A DNA stretch of 54,268 nucleotides from Bacteroidales bacterium (GTDB taxonomy: Bacteria > Bacteroidota > Bacteroidia > Bacteroidales > Marinilabiliaceae). The notes under the pieces are model-generated. The model was given only the letters and a program-made list of their open reading frames with translations. It was not told where the DNA came from and made no database searches. The stretch spans positions 1-54,268 of the forward strand of contig JAGCYH010000032.1 in assembly GCA_017960905.1 (NCBI GenBank), written 5' to 3'. Every line of letters starts with the position of its first letter. Within the stretch, counting starts at the first letter, position 1. The translations under genes and the position numbers were made by a program. Of the stretch, positions 1 through 10,767 are shown piece after piece.

Positions 1-363
<363 letters not shown>

Positions 364-386
364 TCATTTATAACAATAATGTTCTA

Positions 387-422
387 CGGGTGTTATCTGC
401 TAGCAGATAACACCCGTTTTTT
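387..422 (+). terminator. Rho-independent terminator after the CE1 fragment
   Basis: Perfect 30-nt palindrome at 387-416 (14-bp arms CGGGTGTTATCTGC and its complement around TA) followed directly by six T. It separates the esterase from the next operon. Confidence 0.9.
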
Positions 423-446
423 ATTGCATTGTTTCGAAAAAATAAA

Positions 447-505
447 TAATTTTGTAACAAACATTTGTCTGTCATTCAGATAAAAAATATACATTTGTAA
501 CAAAC
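447..505 (+). promoter_or_regulatory. Promoter region of the GH43-GH97-CE operon with repeated TTTGTAACAAA
   Basis: Two matches to the Bacteroidetes -7 consensus TAnnTTTG occur: TAATTTTG at 447-454 and TACATTTG at 490-497. The second lies 20 bp before the GH43 ATG. The 11-bp palindrome TTTGTAACAAA occurs at 451-461 and again at 494-504 (43 bp apart), each overlapping one of the -7 elements. This could be a tandem operator or a duplicated promoter. The promoter call rests on consensus only. Confidence 0.55.
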
Positions 506-517
506 TATTTAAATATA

Positions 518-1534
518 ATGAAACTAACATCAATCTGCGCCTGCTTGTTATTATTCACAGCATGCAATTCTACGACTACAGAGAATGCTAATACATTTGT
601 CTGTACTGGTAATCCGTTAATACACAATAAGTTCACTGCCGATCCGGCACCTATGGTGTCGGGCGACCGACTTTATCTGTATGTTGGTCACGACGAGTAC
701 TACGCTGGTCAGGACAGCGCCGGCGGTGGCAAAGAATTCAACATAACCGAATGGTTATGTTATTCAACAGCCGATATGCACACGTGGACCGACCATGGCG
801 CAGTGCTGCGTCCGGGCGACTTTGCCTGGGCCGACACCGTGACGCCGAAAGTGGGCACAGCTTGGGCCGCTCAGACGGTCGAAAAAGACGGCAAATTCTA
901 CTATTTTGTAACTTGTCAGGGCAAACAGCCTTATTCGGGCTACGCCATTGGCGTAGCCGTAAGTGACTCGCCTACAGGACCTTTCAAAGACGCAATAGGC
1001 AAGCCCCTCATCTGCGATACAATGACAGTCAACGGTCCGCGCGGTTGGTGGAACGATATCGACCCGACGGTGCTCATTGATGGCGATGAGCAATGGCTCT
1101 GCTGGGGCAATGGCACTTGCTTCTTGGCAAAGCTGAAGCCAAATATGACTGAACTTGCCGACTCTATTCGCACGCTCAACGTTCCTAAATATATCGAAGG
1201 GCCTTGGCTCAGCAAGTACAATGACAAGTACTATCTGACGTACGCTTCGATTGGCGAGCGTGGCGAAGCCATTGATTATGCCATCGCCGACAAAATTGAT
1301 GGCGAGTGGAAACCTCAAGGACAGATAACAGGCAGCGCTGAAAATAGTTTCACTATACATCCGGGTATCATTGAGTTCAACGACAAATGGTATCTGTTCT
1401 ATCACAACGCTACGCTTGAAATCGATGGAATTAAAGGCGCTATTGGCCGCCGCTCGGTGTGCGTCGATGAACTGAAATACAACGAAGACGGTACTATTCA
1501 GTTCGTTACGCAAACTAAAGAAGGAATAAAATAA
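518..1534 (+). CDS. GH43 glycosidase, lipoprotein (beta-xylosidase / alpha-L-arabinofuranosidase type)
   Basis: 338 residues with a lipoprotein signal peptide (lipobox LFTAC, Cys16), so probably anchored in an outer or periplasmic membrane leaflet. The five-bladed GH43 triad is complete: base Asp42 in ADPAPMV, pKa-modulating Asp182 in WNDIDPTV and acid Glu227 in YIEGPW. Inverting GH43 enzymes release arabinose or xylose from arabinoxylan, xylan or arabinan; the exact specificity is not readable here. It is the first gene of an operon, 7 bp before a GH97 gene and followed by a double esterase, which suggests side-chain and oligomer removal from hemicellulose. A 9-bp perfect hairpin lies at 740-761 and another at 938-958 within the coding sequence. 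Confidence 0.9.
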   Translation: MKLTSICACLLLFTACNSTTTENANTFVCTGNPLIHNKFTADPAPMVSGDRLYLYVGHDEYYAGQDSAGGGKEFNITEWLCYSTADMHTWTDHGAVLRPGDFAWADTVTPKVGTAWAAQTVEKDGKFYYFVTCQGKQPYSGYAIGVAVSDSPTGPFKDAIGKPLICDTMTVNGPRGWWNDIDPTVLIDGDEQWLCWGNGTCFLAKLKPNMTELADSIRTLNVPKYIEGPWLSKYNDKYYLTYASIGERGEAIDYAIADKIDGEWKPQGQITGSAENSFTIHPGIIEFNDKWYLFYHNATLEIDGIKGAIGRRSVCVDELKYNEDGTIQFVTQTKEGIK

Positions 1535-1541
1535 AAACATT

Positions 1542-3413
1542 ATGATACGAACAAGAATGAGCAGAATATTGTTTCTTCTGTTGGCCGTAACATTCTTTTT
1601 TACAACTAGTTGTAAAAAAGATGTCGTTACTTCGCCCAACGGGAAAATAACTATTGAACAGAAAGACAACCAGTTGCAGGTGAAATACTGCGACAAGGCG
1701 GCTCTTACGATAGAAAAAATCGGTTTCAAAGAGTTCAATAAACTATCAGATCTGAAGTTCTCGCAACCTGTTTCCGACGATTACGTGATGCCTTTTGGTA
1801 AAAAATCGCATTACACAAATCAGGCTAACGAGTATTTCGCTTCGTTGGACGAAAACGTGAAACTGATACTTCTCGTTTACGACAACGGCGTGGCTTTCAG
1901 ATATTTAATACGTCCGCAAAGTCAGGATTTTCAAATTCCGGAAGAGACGACGGCGTTCAGAATAGCCGAAGGTACAAAACGCTGGATGCAGCAGTGGTGC
2001 GATTCGTACGAAGGTTTCTTCCCCGAATCGACAACCGCTAAAGTGCAGCCCGTGCCGAGTTTTTCGGGTATAAACAAATCGGCTGAAGGTTACAACTGCC
2101 GTTGGGGCTATCCGGCTCTGTTAGAGCCGGTTGACGATGTTTTTGTGCTTTTGACCGAGTCGGATATAAAGGCTTTCAACAGCGCTTCGAGCCTTTGGAA
2201 CGACGAGAACGCCGAACTGTACACAGTTCGGCCCGACCAGAATGATGCCGCAATTGAAGGCGATTTCTACACGCCTTGGCGTGTAGCTGTTATTGGCCAA
2301 TTGGCTGATATAGTGGAAAGTACGCTTGTAACCGACCTTGCTGAACCTTCGAAAATAGAAGACACTCAGTGGGTTGAGCCGGGCGTGGTTTCGTGGATTT
2401 ACTGGGCCTACAATCATGGTTCGAACGACTACAATATCATTAAAAAATATGTCGATTTGGCTGTCAGCCTGAAACTTCCGTACATGCTCATAGATGCTGA
2501 ATGGGACGAGATGAAAGACGGCAAAACCATTGAAGACGCTGTGAAATACGCCGTTGACAACGGCGTTAAGCCGTTGATTTGGTACAGCTCGTCGATTGGC
2601 TGGGTCGACGGCGCGCCTGGTCCGAAGTTCCGCCTCAACAAACCCGAAGACCGCGAGAAAGAGTTCACGTGGCTTGAAAAAATCGGGGTTGCGGGCGTGA
2701 AAATCGACTTTTTCTCTGGCGACAACCAGAAGAACATGAGTTACTGCATCGATTTGCTGCAATCTGCAGCAAATCACCATCTTACGGTGAATTTCCACGG
2801 TGCCACACTTCCGCGCGGCTGGCAGCGCACCTTCCCGAATTTGTTGAGCACCGAAGCGGTTTACGGTGCCGAATGGTACAACAACGTGCCGACATTCACC
2901 AACAAGGCAGCCGCTCACAACGCCACGCTGCCGTTCACGCGCAACGTTGTCGGCTCAATGGATTACACGCCCTGCGCTTTCTCTGATTCGCAAAACCCGC
3001 ATATCACCACTAACGCTCACGAGTTGGCGCTGACGGTGCTCTTCGAGTCGGGCTTGCAACATCTTGCCGACCGCCCCGAGAGCCTTCTGGCTCAGCCGCA
3101 AGAGGTGCAGGATTTCTTCGGAAAACTTCCGGCTGCGTGGGACGAGATAAAATTCGTTGGGGGCTATCCAGCTGATTATGTGGTTATTGCGCGTAAGCGC
3201 AATAACAAATGGTACGTGGCTGGCATCAACGGCACCGACGCCGACAAAACTATCAGTCTTGACTTGAGTTTTGTCGGGAATGGTAATTTCCGCTTGTTCG
3301 AAGATGGTGAAAACGCCGAGCAACCATGGAAAATATCGGACGCCAACGGCGCCGATTTGCCAAAAGAATTAACCCTTAAGCCGCGTGGTGGCTTTGTTAT
3401 GGCAGAATTGTAA
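1542..3413 (+). CDS. GH97 glycosidase, lipoprotein (retaining type, alpha-galactosidase-like)
   Basis: 623 residues, usual length for GH97: lipoprotein signal (Cys24), N-terminal beta-sandwich, central (beta/alpha)8 barrel and C-terminal beta-domain. GH97 contains inverting alpha-glucosidases (SusB) with Glu bases and retaining alpha-galactosidases with an Asp nucleophile. Here GVKIDFF supplies Asp389 at the nucleophile position of the retaining group, with a probable acid/base Glu438 in EAVYGAEW. I therefore favour alpha-galactosidase or beta-L-arabinopyranosidase over glucosidase. It lies 7 bp after the GH43 and 18 bp before the esterase. The gene carries an unusual number of perfect internal hairpins (2112-2130, 2211-2232, 2267-2286, 2548-2566, 2751-2775, 3183-3206). 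Confidence 0.88.
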   Translation: MIRTRMSRILFLLLAVTFFFTTSCKKDVVTSPNGKITIEQKDNQLQVKYCDKAALTIEKIGFKEFNKLSDLKFSQPVSDDYVMPFGKKSHYTNQANEYFASLDENVKLILLVYDNGVAFRYLIRPQSQDFQIPEETTAFRIAEGTKRWMQQWCDSYEGFFPESTTAKVQPVPSFSGINKSAEGYNCRWGYPALLEPVDDVFVLLTESDIKAFNSASSLWNDENAELYTVRPDQNDAAIEGDFYTPWRVAVIGQLADIVESTLVTDLAEPSKIEDTQWVEPGVVSWIYWAYNHGSNDYNIIKKYVDLAVSLKLPYMLIDAEWDEMKDGKTIEDAVKYAVDNGVKPLIWYSSSIGWVDGAPGPKFRLNKPEDREKEFTWLEKIGVAGVKIDFFSGDNQKNMSYCIDLLQSAANHHLTVNFHGATLPRGWQRTFPNLLSTEAVYGAEWYNNVPTFTNKAAAHNATLPFTRNVVGSMDYTPCAFSDSQNPHITTNAHELALTVLFESGLQHLADRPESLLAQPQEVQDFFGKLPAAWDEIKFVGGYPADYVVIARKRNNKWYVAGINGTDADKTISLDLSFVGNGNFRLFEDGENAEQPWKISDANGADLPKELTLKPRGGFVMAEL

Positions 3414-3416
3414 TAA

Positions 3417-5387
<1,971 letters not shown>

Positions 5388-5413
5388 GAATTAAGATATT
5401 GATTATCAAGTAT

Positions 5414-5453
5414 AAAACGTGGTCGGTCGCGAAAGCGGCCGACCACGTTTTTT
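5414..5453 (+). terminator. Terminator of the GH43-GH97-CE operon (bidirectional)
   Basis: Arms AAAACGTGGTCGGTCGC (5414-5430) and its near-perfect complement (5435-5451) around a GAAA loop, followed by T residues. The A-run on the left lets it also serve the convergent GNAT gene, whose stop is at 5458. Confidence 0.92.
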
Positions 5454-5457
5454 CTTA

Positions 5458-5952
5458 TCACAACTTCTTTTCTCTCAGTTCGAACCGTCCTTTGCGCCAG
5501 TCGGCGTAGCCAGTAATCTTGTATCCGGCTTTGTCGTAAAGCCTTTGTGAGTGAGGATTTTGTGTGAAACAATCTAAGCGTATGGTTTCGTAACCTGCTG
5601 TCCGGCAGATGTTTTCAATGTAGACCATTGTTTCCGAAGCAATGCCCTTGTGCTGGAATTCGGGTGCCACGCACAATCGGTGAATCACGCAAAACTTTGA
5701 GTCCGGGTATTTCCAGTTGCCGTTTTTGTATTCTTCGTCGCAATCTTTGCTCAGGGTAAAGCATACGGCAATTCTGCCGTTTGTTGTGCCAATGTACATC
5801 TGATTTTTGATTATATCGTCGGTAATTGTCTGAATATCAGGATATATGTCGTCCCACTGATGAATGCCCGAAGCCTCCATTGCGGCTATGGCGCTGGAAT
5901 ATACTGAGGCTATTTCGGCTATCTGCTCTGCTGTCGCTTTCGAATAATCCAT
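5458..5952 (-). CDS. GNAT-family N-acetyltransferase
   Basis: 164 residues. The acetyl-CoA-binding motif A is visible as LCVAPEFQHKGIASETM (Q-x-x-G-I-A), and the C-terminal part NPHSQRLYDKAGYKITGY is typical of motif B. A small-molecule or peptide amine is acetylated from acetyl-CoA in the cytoplasm; the substrate cannot be told. It starts 25 bp after endonuclease III on the same strand and is the last gene of a three-gene minus-strand unit. Confidence 0.88.
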   Translation of the reverse strand: MDYSKATAEQIAEIASVYSSAIAAMEASGIHQWDDIYPDIQTITDDIIKNQMYIGTTNGRIAVCFTLSKDCDEEYKNGNWKYPDSKFCVIHRLCVAPEFQHKGIASETMVYIENICRTAGYETIRLDCFTQNPHSQRLYDKAGYKITGYADWRKGRFELREKKL

Positions 5953-5977
5953 ACTTGCATGATGAAGGGTGGGGCGG

Positions 5978-6619
5978 TCACTCTTTTTTCTTTCTTCTTT
6001 CAGAGCAAATGTCGGTCAGGCCGCATTTGTCGCATTTTGGCGAGCGGGCTGTGCAAGTGTATCGACCGTGCAGAAGAAGCCAATGGTGGGCTTTTGAGAG
6101 TATTTCGCGGGGCAAATGCTTGGTAAGCTGGCGCTCGGTGTCGAGAGGCGTTTTGCTGTTGATAGTCAGCCCGATACGGGCCGACACTCTGAAGATGTGT
6201 GTGTCGACGGGCATTGCGTCTTGTCCGAATGCGACAGCTGCCACCACGTTGGCTGTTTTGCGTCCAACGCCGGGCAGGCGTTGGAGCTGCTCAATGTCGG
6301 CTGGCACCTCGCCGCCGAAGTCACTGACGAGCATTCGGGCGGTGTCGGCCAAGTAACGGCTTTTGCTGTTGGGGTAGCTGCACGACTTGATGTATTGGAA
6401 TATGTCGTCGGCAGTGGCCGCCGACATGGCTCGTGCGTCGGGGTAGCGCGCGAAAAGTGCTGGCGTTACGGCGTTTACGCGTTTGTCGGTGCATTGCGCC
6501 GACAAAATCACAGCCACAATCGTCTCGAACGGATTGCTGAAGTGCAATTCGCTCTGCGCGTCGGGCATTGTTTGCTCAAAATATGCAACGACGGCTTTGT
6601 ACTTGTCGTTCAAAGTCAT
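5978..6619 (-). CDS. nth: Endonuclease III (DNA glycosylase / AP lyase)
   Basis: 213 residues, the normal length. The helix-hairpin-helix LPGVGRKTAN contains the catalytic Lys, and the catalytic Asp is in PVDTHIFRV. The C-terminal [4Fe-4S] ligand pattern C-x6-C-x2-C-x5-C (CTARSPKCDKCGLTDIC) is intact. The enzyme removes oxidised pyrimidines and nicks the abasic site in base excision repair. It lies 26 bp downstream of the NlpC/P60 gene and 25 bp before the GNAT gene, so the three are probably co-transcribed. Confidence 0.96.
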   Translation of the reverse strand: MTLNDKYKAVVAYFEQTMPDAQSELHFSNPFETIVAVILSAQCTDKRVNAVTPALFARYPDARAMSAATADDIFQYIKSCSYPNSKSRYLADTARMLVSDFGGEVPADIEQLQRLPGVGRKTANVVAAVAFGQDAMPVDTHIFRVSARIGLTINSKTPLDTERQLTKHLPREILSKAHHWLLLHGRYTCTARSPKCDKCGLTDICSERRKKKE

Positions 6620-6645
6620 TCGACAAAAGGCTTATACTGAGCTTT

Positions 6646-7419
6646 TTAGATACGTTTGATAGCTCTGAGCTGATGAGAATAAGCGCGGCGCGACTGTACG
6701 AAAATACCCTGATGGTCGAGTTTGTCGATTTTGACGCAGCCCGACGAGTGGATTATCTCGCCCCGTCCGAGACAGATGCCCACGTGCACTATTCGTCCTT
6801 CTTTGTTGTCGAAAAACGCGAGGTCGCCGGCTTTTGCCTCTTCGACGAAAGGCACGTCGGTGCCTATCATCACTTGCTGGTATGCGTTGCGCGGAATGCG
6901 TTTGCCAATTATTTTGTTCACTACTTGCGTAAAGCCGGAGCAGTCAATGCCGAAGAATCCGCGGCCGCCCCACAGATACGGCATGTTGAAGAATGTCATT
7001 GCCACTTCCTCAATAGTGCCAGGCTGCTTGTTGGGGTTGTAGTTGGGCGCCAGATAGTATGTTTCGTCATTTATGACGAAACTGTTCAGCTCGGTTCCGT
7101 TGAAGTATATTTCGCTGCCGCCAGGAATGATTATCGATGAGCGGTCGCGGTCGCGAATGATTTTTGCAAACGGACCGGGAACGACCCATTTCTTTGCGGC
7201 TCGCCATTGTTCCACTTCGTTGCCGAACATTTTGATGTCGAGCTTGGCATCAATCCAACCTTCGTAACCGTCGTAGTCCATACGGATACGTTTCCAACGG
7301 TCTATCTCTTCGAGCACTTCGTAGGTCTCGCCGAAGAGCAACTGTGTTTCCATTTCTGCGCGTTCGTCGGGGTCATGCCTTACTGGTATGAATCCGAATT
7401 GACAAATTGATTCGTTCAT
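6646..7419 (-). CDS. NlpC/P60 (C40) peptidase with bacterial SH3 domain, YkfC-like
   Basis: 257 residues from the chosen ATG at 7419; an ATG at 7434 is also in frame. A -7 element (complement of 7442-7449) would start transcription near 7435, so the upstream ATG would be almost leaderless, and MNESICQFGFIPVR also matches how such proteins begin. The N-terminal half is SH3-like (LLFGETYEVLEE, YEGWIDAK). The C-terminal NlpC/P60 domain has Cys in GIDCSGF and His in RIVHVGI, with a further His in IHSSG. YkfC-type enzymes cut gamma-D-Glu-diamino acid bonds in peptidoglycan peptides during wall recycling. No clear signal peptide, so probably cytoplasmic. A 10-bp perfect hairpin lies at 7061-7082. 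Confidence 0.88.
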   Translation of the reverse strand: MNESICQFGFIPVRHDPDERAEMETQLLFGETYEVLEEIDRWKRIRMDYDGYEGWIDAKLDIKMFGNEVEQWRAAKKWVVPGPFAKIIRDRDRSSIIIPGGSEIYFNGTELNSFVINDETYYLAPNYNPNKQPGTIEEVAMTFFNMPYLWGGRGFFGIDCSGFTQVVNKIIGKRIPRNAYQQVMIGTDVPFVEEAKAGDLAFFDNKEGRIVHVGICLGRGEIIHSSGCVKIDKLDHQGIFVQSRRAYSHQLRAIKRI

Positions 7420-7441
7420 TTGCGTTAATTTCATTCGACAA

Positions 7442-7449
7442 CAAAGGTA
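7442..7449 (-). promoter_or_regulatory. -7 element of the YkfC-nth-GNAT unit
   Basis: The complement reads TACCTTTG, matching TAnnTTTG, placed so that transcription would start close to 7435. This favours the start codon at 7419. Confidence 0.5.
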
Positions 7450-7505
7450 TTGCTTTGATTCGGATTTTTCAAATAAAATTACGTGTCGTTTTTAGTTTTT
7501 AACGG

Positions 7506-7573
7506 CTGACAATTTGTCAGTCGCTGTCAGTTTTCGGTTCTGTTTATGTCAGATATTTCTGCCAAAATGGCAG
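7506..7573 (+). promoter_or_regulatory. Twin enhancer-like palindromes upstream of htpG
   Basis: Two related palindromes share the form CTGNCA-N3-TGNCAG: CTGACA-ATT-TGTCAG at 7506-7520 and CTGCCA-AAA-TGGCAG at 7559-7573. Their centres are 53 bp apart, about five helical turns, on the same DNA face. The second is extended to 16-bp perfect arms (7549-7564 and 7568-7583). A half site CTGTCAG is at 7524-7530. This is the layout of binding sites for a sigma-54 enhancer-binding protein. The binding protein is not in the window. Confidence 0.65.
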
Positions 7574-7583
7574 AAATATCTGA

Positions 7584-7600
7584 TTGGCACGCACTTTGCT
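7584..7600 (+). promoter_or_regulatory. Sigma-54 (RpoN) promoter of htpG
   Basis: TTGGCACGCACTTTGCT matches the -24/-12 consensus YTGGCACGrNNNTTGCW at every key base: TGGCAC at 7585-7590 and TTGCT at 7596-7600 with the required spacing. Predicted start of transcription is about 7611, 39 bp before the htpG ATG. No other TGGCAC-N5-TTGC was found in the window. Confidence 0.85.
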
Positions 7601-7649
7601 CAGTAAGTGAACGTCGATTTTTTTAGTAAATAATTTAAAAAAATATATC

Positions 7650-9704
7650 ATGGCAACAGGTAAAATTGGTGTTTCAACCAAAGATTTATTTCCGATAATA
7701 AAGAAGTTTCTTTATTCCGATCACGACATCTTCTTGCGTGAGATAGTTTCGAACGCTGTCGACGCCTCGCAGAAACTTAAAGTTCTGGCGCAGAGCGGCG
7801 AGTTCAAAGGCGAACTGGGCGACCTGAAGGTGTCGGTCAAAGTCGACAAGGACGCGAAAACCATCACCGTGTCGGACCGCGGCATAGGTATGACGCGCGA
7901 CGAAGTCGAGAAGTACATCAACCAGATTGCGTTCTCGGGCGCCGAGGAGTTCCTCGAAAAACACAAGGACGACGCCGCCAACATCATCGGACATTTCGGC
8001 TTGGGTTTCTACTCGGCTTTCATGGTGAGCGACAAAGTCGAAATCGTAACTCTCTCATACAAAGACGGTTCGCAAGCCGTGCGCTGGGAGTGCACGGGCG
8101 ACCCCGAATATACGCTCGAAGACAGCGAGCGTAGCGAGCGCGGTACCGACATCATCATGCACGTGTCGGAAGATGAGAAGGATTTTCTCGATGAGAGAAA
8201 AATCGAAGAGTTGCTCAACAAATACTGTAAGTTCCTGCCAATCAAGATAGTATATGGTAAGAAAAAAGAGTGGAAGGACGGCAAACAGGTCGAGACCGAC
8301 GAGGACAATGTGATAAACGACACTACGCCGGCTTGGACCAAAAAGCCAGCCGACCTTACCGACGAGGATTACCTCACGTTCTACCATCAGCTCTATCCGA
8401 TGGCCGACGACCCGCTCTTCAACATTCACCTGAATGTCGATTTCCCGTTCAATCTGACCGGTATTCTCTATTTCCCGAAGATTAAAAACAATATCGACAT
8501 CAACCGCAACAAGATACAACTCTATTGTAATCAGGTATTTGTAACCGATTCGGTCGAAGGCATTGTGCCCGACTTCCTTACGCTGCTTCACGGCGTCATC
8601 GACTCGCCCGACATACCGCTCAACGTGTCGCGTTCGTACTTGCAGTCTGACGGCAATGTGAAGAAAATATCGTCGCACATCACTAAAAAAGTGGCCGACC
8701 GACTTGAAGAGATTTTCAAAAAAGACCGCAAGACGTTCGAGTCGAAGTGGGACGACCTCAAGATTTTCATCCAGTACGGCATGCTAACCGACGAGAAGTT
8801 CTACGAGCGCGCTGTCAAGTTCGCTCTCTTCAAAAACGTTGATGGTAAGTACTTTACATACGACGAATACAAAGACCTCATAAAAGGCGAGCAGACCGAC
8901 AAAGACGGCAACCTCGTTTATCTCTACGCCAACGACAAAGCAACGCAGTACAGCTTCATTCAGACCGCGCAGAACAAAGGCTACGACGTGCTTCTGATGG
9001 ACGGACAGCTCGACACGCCGGTGATGAACCAGCTCGAACAGAAGTTCGAAAAATCGCGCTTCACACGCGTCGATGCCGACGTCATCGACAAGCTTATTGC
9101 TAAGGACAACGTCAAAGAGCTTACGCTGACTACACGTCAGCGTAGCGAAATAGAAGAGGTGTTCCAGTCGAAAACGCCGACCATCGAGAAGACCAACTTC
9201 ACAGTTACGGTCGAGGCCATTGGCGAGACCGACTTCCCGATTGTGATTACGCAAAACGAGTGGATGCGCAGAATGAAGGAAATGAGCGCTTTACAAGGCG
9301 GCCAGATGTCGTTCTACGGCGAAATGCCCGACTCGTTCAACCTCGTTGTCAACGGCAACCATCCGCTTGTCGGCAAGTTGATTGCCGACATGGAAAATGC
9401 TACAAAAGAGCAACTTACGCCGGTCTATGCCGACATCGACAAAGCCGAAGCTCGCAAGAGCGAGCTTAACAAAGCCAAAGAGGGCAAAAAAGACGAGGAG
9501 ATTCCGCAAGCCGAGAAGGACGAACTCGCTGACGTTGAGAAGAATATAACCTCGCTCAACGACAAGAAGAAAGAGGTGCTCTCGAATTTCGCCAACGACG
9601 AAAAACTCGTTTCGCAACTCATCGACTTGGCTCTTCTGTCGAACAATATGCTTAAGGGTGAGGGACTTACGAAGTTCATCAAACGCAGCATCGAATTGAT
9701 GTAG
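7650..9704 (+). CDS. htpG: Hsp90-family chaperone HtpG
   Basis: 684 residues. The GHKL ATPase motifs are in place: FLREIVSNAVDAS (Mg-binding Glu/Asn), DRGIGM and GHFGLGFYSAFMV. The middle domain carries the catalytic-loop Arg region (NVSRSYLQ), and the C-terminal dimerisation domain follows, with a charged stretch near residues 590-640. It is an ATP-dependent cytoplasmic chaperone induced by stress. The gene is monocistronic, with its own sigma-54 promoter and a strong terminator. Perfect hairpins occur within the coding region at 7697-7716, 9122-9144 and 9448-9467. The start ATG is preceded by an A-rich, not Shine-Dalgarno, leader. Confidence 0.97.
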   Translation: MATGKIGVSTKDLFPIIKKFLYSDHDIFLREIVSNAVDASQKLKVLAQSGEFKGELGDLKVSVKVDKDAKTITVSDRGIGMTRDEVEKYINQIAFSGAEEFLEKHKDDAANIIGHFGLGFYSAFMVSDKVEIVTLSYKDGSQAVRWECTGDPEYTLEDSERSERGTDIIMHVSEDEKDFLDERKIEELLNKYCKFLPIKIVYGKKKEWKDGKQVETDEDNVINDTTPAWTKKPADLTDEDYLTFYHQLYPMADDPLFNIHLNVDFPFNLTGILYFPKIKNNIDINRNKIQLYCNQVFVTDSVEGIVPDFLTLLHGVIDSPDIPLNVSRSYLQSDGNVKKISSHITKKVADRLEEIFKKDRKTFESKWDDLKIFIQYGMLTDEKFYERAVKFALFKNVDGKYFTYDEYKDLIKGEQTDKDGNLVYLYANDKATQYSFIQTAQNKGYDVLLMDGQLDTPVMNQLEQKFEKSRFTRVDADVIDKLIAKDNVKELTLTTRQRSEIEEVFQSKTPTIEKTNFTVTVEAIGETDFPIVITQNEWMRRMKEMSALQGGQMSFYGEMPDSFNLVVNGNHPLVGKLIADMENATKEQLTPVYADIDKAEARKSELNKAKEGKKDEEIPQAEKDELADVEKNITSLNDKKKEVLSNFANDEKLVSQLIDLALLSNNMLKGEGLTKFIKRSIELM

Positions 9705-9726
9705 TTTCGCTCATAAAATACTGATT

Positions 9727-9765
9727 CATAGGGCTGTCAGATTTATCTGACAGCCCTATGTTTTT
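9727..9765 (+). terminator. Terminator of htpG
   Basis: 16-bp perfect arms (9727-9742 and 9745-9760) around TT, followed by five T. Confidence 0.93.
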
Positions 9766-9841
9766 CTGCTAGTGCAGGGTGAATAACTGTTAGCAATTGC
9801 CAAATAAGTTTAATCACGTTTCACCGAACAGTGTTTTGGCG

Positions 9842-9849
9842 TAATTTTG
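9842..9849 (+). promoter_or_regulatory. -7 element of the DMT permease gene
   Basis: TAATTTTG matches TAnnTTTG. It overlaps the in-frame TTG at 9847, which therefore cannot be the start codon; the ATG at 9868 is used instead. Confidence 0.6.
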
Positions 9850-9867
9850 CGCCAAAAATTAGCAGAT

Positions 9868-10767
9868 ATGTGGTTTGTATTAGCATTATGTTCGGCTTTG
9901 TGCTTGGGATTCTACGATGTCTTACGCAAATATTCGCTTCGTGGCAATGCTGTGTTGCCCGTGCTGCTTTGCAGCACGGTGGCTTCGTCGCTGCTTATGC
10001 TGCCTATGCTTGCCGGCTCGCGCCTCGGCTTCATCGATACCGACTCGATGCTCTTCGTGCCGCCCATCGACGCTCACATGCACCTGTTGCTTGTGCTTAA
10101 GGCCGCTATTGTGCTGGCTTCGTGGATTTTCGTCTATTACGGACTGAAGTATCTGCCGCTCAGCATCGTGTCGCCCATACGGGCGACAGCGCCTATCTGG
10201 ACGCTCATCGGCGCCATGATTATTTTCACCGAACGACCTAACGGCACTCAGTGGGTCGGACTGGTCATTACGCTCTGTTTCTTCCTGCTTTTCAGCCTTG
10301 CTGGAAAGCGCGAAGGCATCAATTTCAAATCGAACAAATGGATTTGGTCGGTTATTATTGGCACGCTTATCGGGTCGTGTAGTGCGCTCTACGACAAGTA
10401 TATAGTCAATTACGAAGGCTTGCCCCGAATGAGCATCCTCTGCTATTATTCGTTCTATCAGGTGATTCTGAACATTCCGCTGCTTTTCATAATATGGTAT
10501 CCCACACGCAAGGCGCAGCCTTTCCTCTGGCGCTGGACCATCCCGATGATAGGCGTGATAATCATTGTGGCCGATTTCCTCTACTATGGCGCCATCGACA
10601 GCGAGGGCAGCATGATTTCGCTTATCTCGCCGTTGAGGCGGAGCAACGCCATTGTGGCGTTCGCTATGGCGGCCATCATCTTCAAAGAGCGCAATATGTT
10701 GCGTAAAGGCCTCTGTCTGTTGGGAATACTTACTGGTATAGGTATTATTATATGGGGCAGTATGTAG
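9868..10767 (+). CDS. EamA/DMT-family inner-membrane permease
   Basis: 299 residues from ATG 9868. About ten hydrophobic segments are arranged as two EamA-like halves, each with the typical short loop; the first half contains SPIRATAPIWTLIGA and the second SLISPLRRSNAIVAF, a repeated proline/arginine signature. Members export metabolites or amino acids; the substrate is unknown. It stands alone, convergent with the MuiA-like gene. Its TAG stop lies inside a 13-bp hairpin. Perfect coding hairpins occur at 9959-9979 and 10169-10188. Confidence 0.88.
   Translation: MWFVLALCSALCLGFYDVLRKYSLRGNAVLPVLLCSTVASSLLMLPMLAGSRLGFIDTDSMLFVPPIDAHMHLLLVLKAAIVLASWIFVYYGLKYLPLSIVSPIRATAPIWTLIGAMIIFTERPNGTQWVGLVITLCFFLLFSLAGKREGINFKSNKWIWSVIIGTLIGSCSALYDKYIVNYEGLPRMSILCYYSFYQVILNIPLLFIIWYPTRKAQPFLWRWTIPMIGVIIIVADFLYYGAIDSEGSMISLISPLRRSNAIVAFAMAAIIFKERNMLRKGLCLLGILTGIGIIIWGSM

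Noticed and set aside
764..1738. Long minus-strand open frame opposite GH43 and GH97
   Set aside because: It overlaps two clear genes, has no recognisable domain or promoter, and its composition is that of an antisense shadow. The same holds for the long antisense frames at 3447-4319, 16786-18054, 19594-21189, 36056-37177, 41169-42347, 43197-44255, 51000-52109 and 52146-53300.
7549..7583. 16-bp palindrome before htpG as a terminator
   Set aside because: No T-run on either side; its core matches the upstream CTGNCA-N3-TGNCAG element and it sits just before a sigma-54 promoter, so a protein-binding site is more likely.
9847..9867. TTG start for the permease, and similar TTG starts at 36041, 40274, 42395 and 48240
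   Set aside because: In each case an ATG a few codons later fits better; at 9847 and 48240 the TTG lies on or next to the predicted promoter.
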